Positions 26,195-35,288 of a stretch of 64,000 nt of DNA are shown in pieces. The notes under the pieces are model-generated. The model was not told the origin of the DNA, did no database searches, and saw only the letters and a list, made by a program, of their open reading frames with translations. Both the position numbers and the translations under genes were made by a program. The DNA comes from Enhydrobacter aerosaccus (GTDB lineage: Bacteria; Pseudomonadota; Alphaproteobacteria; Reyranellales; Reyranellaceae): the NCBI RefSeq assembly GCF_900167455.1, contig NZ_FUWJ01000016.1, positions 48,466 to 112,465 of the forward strand. Reading direction: 5' to 3'. Each line of letters starts with the position of its first letter. The stretch's first letter is position 1.

Positions 26195-27550
26195 ATGTCG
26201 TCCGCCTTCGTTTACCGACTGACGGTGCTGCTGCTGTGGGCACTGGTGGCGCTCAACGCGGTCATCGCCCGGGGCCTGTTCTGGGACGGTGCCTCGTTCC
26301 TGGCCAACATGCTCGAGTTCGGCACCTTCCACGACTTCTACCCGCAGCGCTCGCACATCGCCTGGGTGACGCAGGCGCCGGTCCTGTTGCTGGCCGAGAT
26401 CGGCGTGCACAACACGCGACTGCTGGCGATTGCCTATTCGGCCTCGCTGTTTGCCTGGCCGGCGGCGCTCTATCACCTGGCGCTGGCCCGCGTACGGCAC
26501 GATCCGGCCCTGATGAGCGCGGTCGTGACGGCTGTGGCGGCCGTCTATCTGCCGTGCAGCTTCTTCATCGTCGGCGAGTACAACATCACCTATGCCGCCG
26601 TGATGGCGACGATGGCGATCGTACTGACCGGCGGCGTCGATCGCCGTGACGGCCTGATACTGTGCGCCCTGGCGGCGCTGTGCCAGGCTTCGTACGAGGC
26701 CATGATCTATTTCGGCCCGCTGCTGGCGGCGGTGATCCTGTGGCGGCTGTGGCGGGCGCGACAGAAGGGCCCGGTCGATGCCGTGGCTCAGCTTCTGGCG
26801 CTGGTCGCCGCGCTGGCCTTTGCCTCGGCGCTGCTCGTCTCGGCGCAGGCCGTGATCGAATACTGGAGCCTGCCGCATTTCGCGCGTGTGCGCGCCGCCA
26901 CCTTCGACTTCTGGCAGAATCTGCAGTTCGTCATCCCGATGGCGGGCCTCGCCATTCTGGTCGTCGTTTCCCTGCTGTATCCGCGATGGCTGGAGGGGCG
27001 TGGTCCGACCATCCTGCTGGCGGCGATCGCTCTGCTGCTGGCCGTCACGCCGCTGCTGCGGACGGTCCTGCCGGAGACGATGCTGTTCCCGCCGGCCCAT
27101 TACGTCGCCCGCACCGCGGCCGGCGGCATGCTGCTCGCCATCGTGATCGCGATGTGGATGTATGTGGGCTGGCGCAAGCGGCCGCCCGCGGTGTTCGAGG
27201 AATTGCGGCGGCCGGACGTGGCGCGGCGTCTGCTGTCTGCCCTGTCAGCCTTGATGCTCGTGGCGGCAATTCCTGATCTCGTGTTGAGCCGGCTGTGGGT
27301 CGATTATCTCGGCTATTTCCGCGGGCTGGTCGTCGGTCACGGCGGCCTCGTGCGCGCCAACGACCTGCCGATGCAGCAATGGCCCTATCGCCTGTTCAGC
27401 CAGGACTGGACCTATCCGGCCTTGAGCGCGCTGGTGCGCAGCGCGCCGGGCCAGGGCATCGTCGTGGTCGACAAGGACTATCGCACCAACCCGCCGTTCG
27501 AGCCGTCGTGCGGGCTGGTGCCTCGGCTGGAAGGCTTGAACTGGCGGTGA
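26195..27550 (+). CDS. Multi-pass membrane protein, paralogue of the previous gene
   Basis: 451 residues with about ten hydrophobic segments and a short soluble C-terminal tail. It aligns along its length with the preceding gene: FWDGASFLANML after TM1, FHDFYPQR, PCSFFIVGEYNITY near residue 125, FDFWQNLQF in the middle and a DWTYPALS segment near the end matching NWTLPAQS. A tandem duplication is evident. The family is not recognised; a GT-C-like role is a guess based on topology. Confidence 0.75.
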   Translation: MSSAFVYRLTVLLLWALVALNAVIARGLFWDGASFLANMLEFGTFHDFYPQRSHIAWVTQAPVLLLAEIGVHNTRLLAIAYSASLFAWPAALYHLALARVRHDPALMSAVVTAVAAVYLPCSFFIVGEYNITYAAVMATMAIVLTGGVDRRDGLILCALAALCQASYEAMIYFGPLLAAVILWRLWRARQKGPVDAVAQLLALVAALAFASALLVSAQAVIEYWSLPHFARVRAATFDFWQNLQFVIPMAGLAILVVVSLLYPRWLEGRGPTILLAAIALLLAVTPLLRTVLPETMLFPPAHYVARTAAGGMLLAIVIAMWMYVGWRKRPPAVFEELRRPDVARRLLSALSALMLVAAIPDLVLSRLWVDYLGYFRGLVVGHGGLVRANDLPMQQWPYRLFSQDWTYPALSALVRSAPGQGIVVVDKDYRTNPPFEPSCGLVPRLEGLNWR

Positions 27551-27560
27551 AGTCTCCGGA

Positions 27561-27581
27561 CCGCGCGCGGGAAGCGCGCGG
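27561..27581. terminator. Hairpin between convergent genes
   Basis: An 8-base perfect stem (CCGCGCGC at 27561-27568 with GCGCGCGG at 27574-27581) around GGGAA. It is followed on the plus strand by TTGCTT. It lies between the membrane protein and the carboxylase gene, which converge, so a termination role is plausible though the T-tract is poor. Confidence 0.4.
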
Positions 27582-27590
27582 TTGCTTCGC

Positions 27591-29141
27591 TCAGGGGCGC
27601 ATGCCGTGCTGGCTGGGGCCGGGCGTGCGCAGCGGTGCGGCGAGCTCGACGAACTCGCACAGGATCTGACGCGTATCGCGCGGATCGATGATCTCCTCGA
27701 TCCAGAAGGTCTCGGCGCTGCGGAAGGGCGAGCGCAGCTTGTTCAGCCGGTCCTCGATCTCCGCCATCTTGGCGCTGCGATCGGGCGCGGCGTCGAGATC
27801 GGCGCGATAGGCCGCTTCGATGCCGCCCTCGAGCGGTAGCGATCCCCAGCGCCCCGACGGCCAGGCATAGCGCCAGTTCAAACGCGAGCCGTTCTGGTGC
27901 GCGGCGCCGGCGACGCCGAAGGCGTTGCGGATGATGAAGGTGCACCACGGCACGGTGGTCTGGAACATGGCCGACATGGCGCGGACGCCCTGGCGGATGA
28001 CGCCGGTCTTCTCGGCCTCGAGGCCGATCAGGAAGCCGGGGCAGTCGCAGAAATAGACCACCGGCAGATGGAAGGTCTCGGCCATGTCGAGGAAGCGTGA
28101 CACCTTCTGGCAGGTGTCGGCAGTCCAGCCGCCGCCATAGAACATCGGATCGCTCGCCATCACGGCGACCGGCCAGCCATCGATGCGGGCGAAGGCCGTC
28201 ATGACGGAACGACCGTACAGCCTGCCCATCTCGAACAGCGAGCCCTGGTCGACGATCTTCTCGACGATCGGGCGGATGCGATAGACCTTGCGCGTCTCGC
28301 GCGGGATGGCTTGGAACAGCGACTCCTCGCGGCGCGCGGGATCGTCGGTTCGCGGTCCGCGCGCGGGCACGTCGTAAACGGAGGAGGGCAGGTAGGACAG
28401 GAAGCGGCGCGTCAGCGCAAACGCCTCGTCCTCGCTGTCGGCCGCCTCGTCGATGGCGCCGGCGCGCAGCTGGATCTCCCAGCCGCCCAGATCCTGCTTG
28501 TCGAACTGGCGCGGCCCGAGGCGGTTCACGACCGGTGGGCCGGCCACGAACATTGCCGAGATCTCCTTCACCATCACCGAATAATGGGTGGCGGCAAGCC
28601 GGGCGGCGCCCAATCCCGCCACCGAGCCGAGGCCGAGGCCGACCGTCGGCACCGCGCCCATGTTGCGCACGACCCATTCCCAGCCGCTGACGCCCGGCAC
28701 GTTGGCCCGGCCGGTGGTCTCGATCGTCTTCACCGAGCCGCCGCCGCCCGAGCCTTCGATCATGCGGATCAGCGGCACGCGATATTGGTTGGCATAGCGC
28801 TCGATATAGATCGCCTTTTCCTTGATGGTGGCGTCGGCCGACCCGCCGCGCACCGTGAAGTCGTCGCCGGTCACCGCCACCGGCCGGCCGTCGATGCGGG
28901 CCCGGCCCATCACGCTATTGGCCGGCATGAGATGGACGAGATCGTTGCGGCCGTCGTACTCGGCCTTGCCGGCGACGCTGCCGATCTCGCGGAACGAGCC
29001 GGCATCGACCAGCCGATCGATGCGCTCGCGCACCGTCAGGCGGCCGGCATCGTGCTGGCGCTTCACCTTGTCTGCGCCGCCCATCTGCTTCGTCATCTCC
29101 TGACGGCGGCGCAGCTCATCCATCTCCGGTTGCCAGCTCAT
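27591..29141 (-). CDS. Acyl-CoA carboxylase beta (carboxyltransferase) subunit
   Basis: 516 residues of the crotonase-like carboxyltransferase fold, with both halves present. Segments TVRERIDRLVDAGSF, RMIEGSGGGGSVKT and C-terminal CDCPGFLIGLEAEKTGVIRQG are typical of propionyl-/methylcrotonyl-/geranyl-CoA carboxylase beta subunits. The substrate is undetermined. GAGGAA lies upstream of the ATG. The biotin carboxylase (alpha) partner is not in the window, so the gene stands alone or its partner is elsewhere in the genome. Confidence 0.87.
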   Translation of the reverse strand: MSWQPEMDELRRRQEMTKQMGGADKVKRQHDAGRLTVRERIDRLVDAGSFREIGSVAGKAEYDGRNDLVHLMPANSVMGRARIDGRPVAVTGDDFTVRGGSADATIKEKAIYIERYANQYRVPLIRMIEGSGGGGSVKTIETTGRANVPGVSGWEWVVRNMGAVPTVGLGLGSVAGLGAARLAATHYSVMVKEISAMFVAGPPVVNRLGPRQFDKQDLGGWEIQLRAGAIDEAADSEDEAFALTRRFLSYLPSSVYDVPARGPRTDDPARREESLFQAIPRETRKVYRIRPIVEKIVDQGSLFEMGRLYGRSVMTAFARIDGWPVAVMASDPMFYGGGWTADTCQKVSRFLDMAETFHLPVVYFCDCPGFLIGLEAEKTGVIRQGVRAMSAMFQTTVPWCTFIIRNAFGVAGAAHQNGSRLNWRYAWPSGRWGSLPLEGGIEAAYRADLDAAPDRSAKMAEIEDRLNKLRSPFRSAETFWIEEIIDPRDTRQILCEFVELAAPLRTPGPSQHGMRP

Positions 29142-29330
29142 GGTCGCTTCCTCGGTGTCGTTGGTGCCGTTGTCTTCCTGCAGTCCTAGCAATCGTGCGG
29201 GGCAGGAGCCATCGCGGCGTTCCGACCCTCGAATGTTATGCGGGTAATTGGAGCGGCAGAGGATCGAGCCGCATGACAGCGGGTGCGTCGTAGGATCAAA
29301 GGGATGTCGCGGTCGGCGGGCGCGGTACCA

Positions 29331-31985
29331 TCACCAGGTCATGCGCAACCCGAGGGTGAAGGCGTTGTTGTTGCTGCCGACGGAGATCTCACCGTCGTAG
29401 CGGGCATAGAGTTCGGTCGCTTCGGCGATAACGGTCTTGAAGGCGAAGCCGACGACGGCGGAGTCGCGTTGCGGCGTTGCGCCGTACACGGTGAAGGCAT
29501 TGCCCGGCGCGCCGGCGAAGCTGGCGGTCATCGGCCGACCGGTGTCGGCATTCTCGTGCTCCCAGCCCAGACGGACGTCGAAGTCCATGTGGGCGATGCT
29601 GGCGGAGAAGTCGGCACCGAGCGTCGTGCGCAGCGAGTTGGTGGTCTGGCCGGCGACGGCGAGATTGAGCGAGTCGGCACCCGACTCGGTGAAGCCGTTC
29701 TGGCTGGTGGTCGAGCCCTGCAGGCGGGCGAAGGGTGTTGCGGCGAGAGCGGGGATGAGGTCCACCTTGTAGCCGGTCTCGAGCTGGGCCATGAACTGGT
29801 TGGCGACGGTCGAGCCGATGGCGATGCGCGGCGCCAACCCGGGGATGACGATGCTGCGGTTGGAGCGGTTGTTGGCGTAGGTGTACCCCGCCATGCCGTC
29901 GACGTAGAGCTTGCCTGGGTCGTAGGAGGCATAGAGGAAGCCCGAGACGGCATCCGATGTGCTGTTGCCGCTGAAACCATTGACCCACTGGGTGCCGCCG
30001 ACGTAGCTGGCGCCGATGCCAAGCTTGAACTGCTGGCTGAAAGCATAGTCGGCGCCGACGGCGGTTCCACCCATGCTGTAGGTGAGGGTGGCGGAATTGG
30101 TATTGCCCAGCACGCTGCCCATGCCGCCGACGCCGCTGATCCAGGCACCGTACTTTTGAGGGTCGGCGTCGCAGGTGAAGTCGCACGAACCGTCGGCGCC
30201 GCCGTTCGCCATGGCGACGTGGCTACCGCCGGACATGCCGCCGTGGAAGCTGGCCAGCGTGTTGCCGATGGTGTTCATCACGGCCGAACTCATCGCCGCG
30301 TTGGTCGTGCCGAAGTTGGCGATCGGCTGTCCGCTGATCGCATCGAGTGCCTTCGGCCCCTGCACCGTGTCGAGCGCATAGAGCGCGTTCAATACGGTGG
30401 CGAAGTCGCCGGTGGCGCCGGCGTTTTGCCGGTCGAGCACCGCGCCCACGGCGAATTGGTTGCCGGTGCGGGCGCCGCTCCGGAACGAAGTGCCGGAGGA
30501 GAGCAGCGTCAGATAGACATTGTCGGTGTCGTAGCTGAGCGACGGCGTCAGGAAAGCCAGGTTGCTGGTGACGCGGGAGTAGGTGCCGGTGACACCGCCG
30601 GTGGCGGTGAGGATGGTGTAGGTGGTGTTGCGCGCGTAGCTGCCGCTTGCGGCCTGCACCGAGACGGTGGCGCCGGTCTGGATGGTGGCGGTGCCGGTGA
30701 CGTTGATCCGGTCGGACTGGCCGGCGGCATTGACCGAGGGTGCGTAGGTCGAGCCCGAGCCCTGGGTGAAAGCGCCGACGATATTGAGGGTCACGTAGGT
30801 GTCTCCGGGCTGGACGGTGCCTCCCGAGTTGACGGTGGTGCTGCCGATGGTGCCGCTGCCGCTCAGCAGGCCGCCGGAGTTCACGGTGAAGTTGGTGCCG
30901 GTCATCGAGCCGTTGACCAGCAGCGAGCCCGAGTTCACGGCCCAGCTCATGGTCGAGTTGTTGGTTCCGGTGAGCGTCCAGGTGCCGCTGCCGACCGACT
31001 GGAACGTCGAGAAGCCCTGGTATTGCGCGGCGGCGCCAATGGTCGAGACAGCCAGGCTCGAGCTGCTGGAGCCGCCGAGCTGGAAGGTGCCGTTGCCGGT
31101 CTGGTCGACGACGTTGCCGGTGACGGTCGAGCCGGCCCGGAGCTGCAGCGTGTTGTTGCCGCCGGTGAAGGTGACGGCATTGGCGGAGCCGCCGCCTACG
31201 TTCGTGCCGCCCGCGATCGTACCAGAATTGATGACGGTGAGGTTTTTGCCCACGATGCCGACACCGGCCGCGCCGTTGCTGCCGTGCTGGCTGCTGACAT
31301 CCGCGCCGCCGGCGGCACCGGCATCGCCGCCGGAGACGGTCCCGGTATTGGTGAAGGTGACCACGGTGGCGCTCGAGTTCGTGAACAGCACGCCGATGCC
31401 GCCGTCGCCGCCGTTGCCGCCGTGACCGGTGCTAGCCCGGCCGGCGCCGCCGGCGCCGCCGGCGCCGGCCTGGATGGTGCCGGAGTTGGAACTGGCGGCC
31501 GTGCCGGTGACGATGGCGCCATAGCCGCCGGCACCGCCGCCGCCGCCGCCGCTTTCATCGCCGCCGTTTCCGCCTCTGCCCCCCGAACCACCCGTCATGG
31601 TGCCGCTGTTGGCGACTGTCGCCGTCCCGGCCCCATTGCCGTTGCCGCCGCCACCACCACCGCCGCCGCCGATCAAAGCTCTGGCGTTCGGCGCGTCCTG
31701 GCCGTTCGAGCCGCTCGAGCTTCCTCCGGCGCCTCCGGGTGAAGTCGCGCCGCTCCACCCCCCTCCGGCGCCGCCTGTCCCGCCTCCGGCGCCGCCACCG
31801 CCACCGCCACCGGCGCCAGCCCCCGGGCCGTTCTGACCGGCGGCACCCCCATAACCGGTCCCTCCCGCGCCACCCGAATAGCCGGTGCTGGCGCCGCCCG
31901 CGCCGCCGTCGGCAGAAGCAGGCGCCGGCATGGACGCGGTAAGGAGAACGGCCGCGACCGACGGCAAAAGGCGATTCCGATGCAT
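29331..31985 (-). CDS. Glycine-rich autotransporter (type Va secretion) with C-terminal beta-barrel
   Basis: 884 residues. A signal peptide (cut near ASA/DGG) is followed by a Gly/Ala/Asn/Ser-rich repeat passenger (to about 300) and by beta-helix-like repeats with autotransporter-associated motifs (GSGTIGSTTVNSGGTV-type, then DRINVTGTATI). The C-terminal 12-strand barrel takes about the last 290 residues and ends with the aromatic LRMTW. No protease or adhesin motif is seen in the passenger. The start at 31985 gives a proper signal peptide. It is divergent from the unknown gene at 32188; repeats at 32092-32170 lie between. Confidence 0.88.
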   Translation of the reverse strand: MHRNRLLPSVAAVLLTASMPAPASADGGAGGASTGYSGGAGGTGYGGAAGQNGPGAGAGGGGGGGAGGGTGGAGGGWSGATSPGGAGGSSSGSNGQDAPNARALIGGGGGGGGGNGNGAGTATVANSGTMTGGSGGRGGNGGDESGGGGGGAGGYGAIVTGTAASSNSGTIQAGAGGAGGAGRASTGHGGNGGDGGIGVLFTNSSATVVTFTNTGTVSGGDAGAAGGADVSSQHGSNGAAGVGIVGKNLTVINSGTIAGGTNVGGGSANAVTFTGGNNTLQLRAGSTVTGNVVDQTGNGTFQLGGSSSSSLAVSTIGAAAQYQGFSTFQSVGSGTWTLTGTNNSTMSWAVNSGSLLVNGSMTGTNFTVNSGGLLSGSGTIGSTTVNSGGTVQPGDTYVTLNIVGAFTQGSGSTYAPSVNAAGQSDRINVTGTATIQTGATVSVQAASGSYARNTTYTILTATGGVTGTYSRVTSNLAFLTPSLSYDTDNVYLTLLSSGTSFRSGARTGNQFAVGAVLDRQNAGATGDFATVLNALYALDTVQGPKALDAISGQPIANFGTTNAAMSSAVMNTIGNTLASFHGGMSGGSHVAMANGGADGSCDFTCDADPQKYGAWISGVGGMGSVLGNTNSATLTYSMGGTAVGADYAFSQQFKLGIGASYVGGTQWVNGFSGNSTSDAVSGFLYASYDPGKLYVDGMAGYTYANNRSNRSIVIPGLAPRIAIGSTVANQFMAQLETGYKVDLIPALAATPFARLQGSTTSQNGFTESGADSLNLAVAGQTTNSLRTTLGADFSASIAHMDFDVRLGWEHENADTGRPMTASFAGAPGNAFTVYGATPQRDSAVVGFAFKTVIAEATELYARYDGEISVGSNNNAFTLGLRMTW

Positions 31986-32091
31986 GGCAGTCTTCCCGCC
32001 GCCCCTTGGGGGAAGCGTCCGCTGTTGTCGATTCAGTGCGTGGGAAGATGCCGAGACAGGCTGTTGGGTCGCAGCCATGTCGGATGGAAGT

Positions 32092-32109
32092 TCCGTGGAA
32101 TTCTACGGA
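32092..32109. promoter_or_regulatory. 18-bp imperfect palindrome
   Basis: TCCGTGGAATTCTACGGA: an inverted repeat centred on GAATTC with one mismatched pair. It lies in the 202-bp region between the divergent autotransporter and 32188 genes, 107 bases from the autotransporter start, and may be a regulator binding site. Confidence 0.5.
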
Positions 32110-32134
32110 ATTTCCACTCGATTATGCCTACAGT

Positions 32135-32170
32135 CAAAACGTGTGTGACTGGCAAAATGTGTGTGACTAG
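32135..32170 (+). repeat. Two tandem 18-bp repeats (CAAAAYGTGTGTGACTRG)
   Basis: Units at 32135-32152 and 32153-32170 are identical at 16 of 18 positions and adjoin head to tail. They end 17 bases before the GTG start at 32188, so they overlap the likely promoter/leader of that gene. Operator function is a guess. Confidence 0.65.
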
Positions 32171-32187
32171 CTTGAGGTTGCGTTCGA

Positions 32188-33123
32188 GTGGCTCGGCAAA
32201 TTGACCGGAAACTACGCCTGACGGCGACCGCCGTTGGCGCGGTCGCACGCAAGGATCTCGCCGCGGCGTTCCGTCGTGTCAATGCGAAGACGTCGTTCGA
32301 TGTCGGTCGGGCCGACAAGTGGCTGCAGGGCCGCGCCGCGCCGCGCGAGCGGCAGGTCTATGACGACTGGGCCAAGGTGCTCGACCTCGAAAAGCCAGGA
32401 AGTTGGATCGCCGATTGCGATCTCGACGAGTTCGTCGATGAGATCGCACAGCGCCACGGCCGAAGCCGAGCCGAATTGCTGGACAGTCTCGCTACCTCGA
32501 CCCATGCGAATGCCCGACAGGGCCCGGGCCTTTCCTTGGTCGGCACGTTCGTCTGCTATTCGTACGCCTGGTCGCCCTACTTCCGCGGCCGCATGATCCG
32601 TGGCGAGCTCTCCGTCGGCGCCGAGTTCGGTCCCAATCGCCTGTCCGTCAGCTATGGCGAGGTCTTGCCGACCGGGCGCATGCAGCTCGACGGGGCGATG
32701 ACGGTCGACAAGCGCGCGCTTCGGGTCGAAGTCAGCGACGCGACGGGCGTGGCGCAGTTCGTGAACTTCTGCCTGTTCCCGGCGACGCCGCCGGCCAGCG
32801 TGTTGGGTGGCCTGATGTGCGGTACCGCGCTGATCGGGCCCGATGCGCAGCCCTCCGTGTCGCGCGTCGTCATGGTGCGCCTGCCGCAGGCCAGCAGGCG
32901 CCTGCAGTCGATCGATGCCTATGTGCCCTCGCAGGCGTCTCTCGCCGAGGATCTGACCGGCCTCGGCCTGCGCATCGACGATCTGGCGGCCGCCGATGCC
33001 TGCCTCACCGCCTTCCTTTCTGGCGGAGGTCGAGGCTTCGATCAGGTTCCGGCGGTCGCCTATCGTGCGATGGTCGACCTGTTCGATCGCGGCTGGCTCA
33101 ACTACGCCGCCAGCGCAGCCTGA
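32188..33123 (+). CDS. Hypothetical protein, possible DNA-binding regulator
   Basis: 311 residues, cytoplasmic. Residues 1-75 are basic and helix-rich (RKDLAAAFRRVNAKTSFDVGRADKW with LQGRAAPR following), consistent with a helix-turn-helix-like N-terminal domain. The remainder (about 110-310) looks like a mixed alpha/beta ligand-binding domain. No family was recognised. A GTG start with a weak GAGG is used. It is divergent from the autotransporter, and the intervening region has a palindrome and tandem 18-base repeats. A regulator of the autotransporter is a reasonable hypothesis, not a demonstrated role. Confidence 0.65.
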   Translation: MARQIDRKLRLTATAVGAVARKDLAAAFRRVNAKTSFDVGRADKWLQGRAAPRERQVYDDWAKVLDLEKPGSWIADCDLDEFVDEIAQRHGRSRAELLDSLATSTHANARQGPGLSLVGTFVCYSYAWSPYFRGRMIRGELSVGAEFGPNRLSVSYGEVLPTGRMQLDGAMTVDKRALRVEVSDATGVAQFVNFCLFPATPPASVLGGLMCGTALIGPDAQPSVSRVVMVRLPQASRRLQSIDAYVPSQASLAEDLTGLGLRIDDLAAADACLTAFLSGGGRGFDQVPAVAYRAMVDLFDRGWLNYAASAA

Positions 33124-33125
33124 CC

Positions 33126-34184
33126 TCACAGCGCGAGCGGCTCGTACACGACGCCGTCGATCAGGTTCTCTTCGTAGAGACGTGCGAGATCGATGCCGCC
33201 GGCGGGAAGCGCCGGCTGGAAATCGGCGATGGTGCGGGCGACGCGCGCTTCCTGGTCGCGCCGCAGCGTCTCCGCCTCCTCGACCGTGACGGCCGTGAAG
33301 CGCACGACCTGGCCCGGCAGCAGGCGTCCCAGCCGCGGCAGGTCGACCGACGCAACGGTCGCGATCTTGGGATAGCCACCCACGGTCTGGCGGTCGGCCA
33401 GCAGCACGATCGGCAGGCCGGCCCCTGGCACCTGGATGGCACCGGGCGCGATGCCGTCGGAGATGATGTCGGCGCCGCCCTTGGCCGGCGGCGTGGCATG
33501 CTCGATCACCGGGCCCTCGAAGCGGATGCCCATGCGGTCCGCTTCCTTGGAGACGCGGTACTCCGCCTCGACGAAGGTCTTGCGACCCTGCTCGCTGAAG
33601 TACTCTTCCTGCGGACCCCACACGATGCGGACCGGTCCCTTGCCGTAGTCGAACGGCTGGGCGAGCTTGCGCTCGTCACGCGCGGGTACATCCGTCTGCG
33701 CAAGCGGCAGCGTGTCCCCGGCCGACAGCTTGCGGCCGTCGAAGCCGCCGATCCCGGCGCGGGCATAGGTGGAGAGGCTGCCCATGAAGGCGGGCAGGGC
33801 GAAGCCGCCCGACACCGCGAGATAGGCCGTGCTCGATCCCTCGACCATGCCGACCTTGAGAATCTGTCCGCGCTTCAGGAGATGCGAGCGGTCGGAGTCG
33901 AGTGGCTTGGGAGGCGCGTCGGGACCGTCGATCAGCGAGGGCGAGAGCGGCCCGACCAGCGCGACGCGCACCGAGTCCGCCTCGACCAGCAGGTCGGGAC
34001 CCATGACGCCGATCTCGAGTCCCGCCGTGCCGGGCTTGTTGCCGGCCAGCGCGTTGGCCAACACGAGGCCGATCCGGTCCATGGCGCCGGCGGTCGGCAT
34101 GCCGAGCGCCATGTAGCCGGTGCGACCCATGTCCTGCAGCGTGTCGAACAGTCCCGGCCGAACGACCTTCAATGCCGCGCTCAT
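33126..34184 (-). CDS. pxpC: 5-oxoprolinase subunit C (PxpC/KipA family, biotin-dependent carboxyltransferase-like)
   Basis: 352 residues of the AHS2/KipA family. Visible segments are RPGLFDTLQDMGRTGYMALGMPTAGAMD near the N-terminus and later AVSGGF and GGYPKIATV. With PxpA and PxpB it forms the bacterial ATP-dependent 5-oxoprolinase that recycles pyroglutamate to glutamate. The ATG at 34184, with AAGGA upstream, is preferred over 34202. It follows pxpB on the same strand across 175 bp that hold a REP-like palindrome. Confidence 0.88.
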   Translation of the reverse strand: MSAALKVVRPGLFDTLQDMGRTGYMALGMPTAGAMDRIGLVLANALAGNKPGTAGLEIGVMGPDLLVEADSVRVALVGPLSPSLIDGPDAPPKPLDSDRSHLLKRGQILKVGMVEGSSTAYLAVSGGFALPAFMGSLSTYARAGIGGFDGRKLSAGDTLPLAQTDVPARDERKLAQPFDYGKGPVRIVWGPQEEYFSEQGRKTFVEAEYRVSKEADRMGIRFEGPVIEHATPPAKGGADIISDGIAPGAIQVPGAGLPIVLLADRQTVGGYPKIATVASVDLPRLGRLLPGQVVRFTAVTVEEAETLRRDQEARVARTIADFQPALPAGGIDLARLYEENLIDGVVYEPLAL

Positions 34185-34280
34185 GGCAGCGTCCTTGGAC
34201 ATGTCGGAGTAAGGCTGATTCGATTTTGGGCCGAGGGCGCGCCACTCCAGCGGCGCGTCTTTGTCGCGGCAAAAGAAGAT

Positions 34281-34324
34281 CGCGCCACACGGGCGGAGCT
34301 CAGCTCCGCTTGTGGGGTGGCGCG
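34281..34324. repeat. REP-like palindromic element, copy A
   Basis: A 44-base imperfect palindrome with an inner core GGGCGGAGCT-CAGCTCCGCTT and outer CGCGCCAC/GTGGCGCG arms. It is nearly identical to 53833-53876, so it belongs to a dispersed intergenic family. It sits between pxpB and pxpC. Confidence 0.7.
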
Positions 34325-34359
34325 CCCCCAGCCCAGCAGGCGATGGGACGAAGACCCGG

Positions 34360-35094
34360 TCATGCCGTCACCAGGGTCGACCAGTCGAGCGTGCCGGCCT
34401 CGACCTCGCGCGCGAGGCGATCGAAGGTGGCGCGATCGATGCGCTCGAAACTGAGTGAGTCGCCCGGCGCCAGGAACACGGGCTGCTCGCGGCGCTGGTC
34501 GAACATCCAGAGCGGTGTGCGGCCGATCAGGTGCCAGCCGCCCGGGCTCTCGAACGGATAGATCGTGGTCATGTCCATGGCGATGGCGACCGAGGAGCGC
34601 GGCACGCGCACGCGCGGCTGGCTGCGGCGCGGCAGGTAGAGGCCGGCATCGAGGCCGGCGATATAGGCGAGGCCGGGCATGAAGCCCAGGACGTAGACTT
34701 TGAAGGCGGATTTCAGGTGCGCCTCGATCACCTGGTCCGGCGTCTTCCCGGTGCGTTCCGCCACCTCGGCCAGGTCGGGCGCGAATTCCTCGCCATCGTA
34801 GCAGCAGGGGACGGTCACGCGCCGCGTCTTGCCGCCCACCGGCAGGCCGCGTGCGATCAAGGCATCGATCTCGGGCTGCAGCGCCGAGCGCGAGGTGGAC
34901 ACGGGATCATAGGTGACCATCAGCGAACGCATGGTGGGCACCGTCTCGACCACGCCGGGAAGCTGGCCTGCGCCCTTGGCTTCGTCGATCGCCGCATGCA
35001 GGGCCATGACCTGACCGTTGATCTGGGGCGAGATTTCGTTGCCGAATTCGACCGTGAAGGCCGTGTCGCCGCAGGAAAGATACCGTACGCTCAC
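34360..35094 (-). CDS. pxpB: 5-oxoprolinase subunit B (PxpB/KipI, allophanate hydrolase subunit 1 family)
   Basis: 244 residues. The KipI/AHS1 pattern is clear: RYLSCGDTAFTVEFG near the start, the central VLGFMPGLAYIAGLD and the C-terminal SPGGWHLIGRTPLWMFD. It works with PxpA and PxpC. The GTG at 35094 gives the family N-terminus; an upstream ATG at 35151 would place the start inside an inverted repeat and adds sequence not expected in the family. It is divergent from pxpA with a 27-base inverted repeat between. Confidence 0.88.
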   Translation of the reverse strand: MSVRYLSCGDTAFTVEFGNEISPQINGQVMALHAAIDEAKGAGQLPGVVETVPTMRSLMVTYDPVSTSRSALQPEIDALIARGLPVGGKTRRVTVPCCYDGEEFAPDLAEVAERTGKTPDQVIEAHLKSAFKVYVLGFMPGLAYIAGLDAGLYLPRRSQPRVRVPRSSVAIAMDMTTIYPFESPGGWHLIGRTPLWMFDQRREQPVFLAPGDSLSFERIDRATFDRLAREVEAGTLDWSTLVTA

Positions 35095-35144
35095 AAAAGG
35101 AACTCTGAAGCAGTTAGAGGGCAGGGACGCTGATTCCGGGGCCG

Positions 35145-35216
35145 GTGTCATCCCGAGCGCAGCGAGGGATCCTTGCCCATGGCTTCAGAGATCCCTCGCT
35201 GCGCTCGGGATGACAC
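35145..35216. repeat. 27-bp perfect inverted repeat
   Basis: Arms at 35145-35171 and 35190-35216 pair perfectly over 27 bases (core CATCCCGAGCGCAGCGAGGG) around an 18-base spacer. It lies between the divergent pxpB and pxpA start codons, so it would form a strong hairpin in any leader that includes it. It looks like a dispersed palindromic element rather than a terminator. Confidence 0.8.
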
Positions 35217-35288
35217 TGCTTCTTCCTCGACGCTTTGGGTTTCGTCAAACTCTCCCTAAAATAGCCGCTTCGAATGAAGGAGTCTCGC

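Noticed and set aside
29283..31742. An 819-codon plus-strand frame opposite the autotransporter
   Set aside because: It is the antisense of Gly-rich codons; the minus strand carries a signal peptide and a beta-barrel, the plus strand no sensible protein.
31400..31900. Simple Gly-codon repeats in the autotransporter gene as a possible CRISPR or tandem array
   Set aside because: The repeats are in-frame Gly/Ala codons of the passenger domain, without regular spacers. No CRISPR array was seen anywhere in the window.
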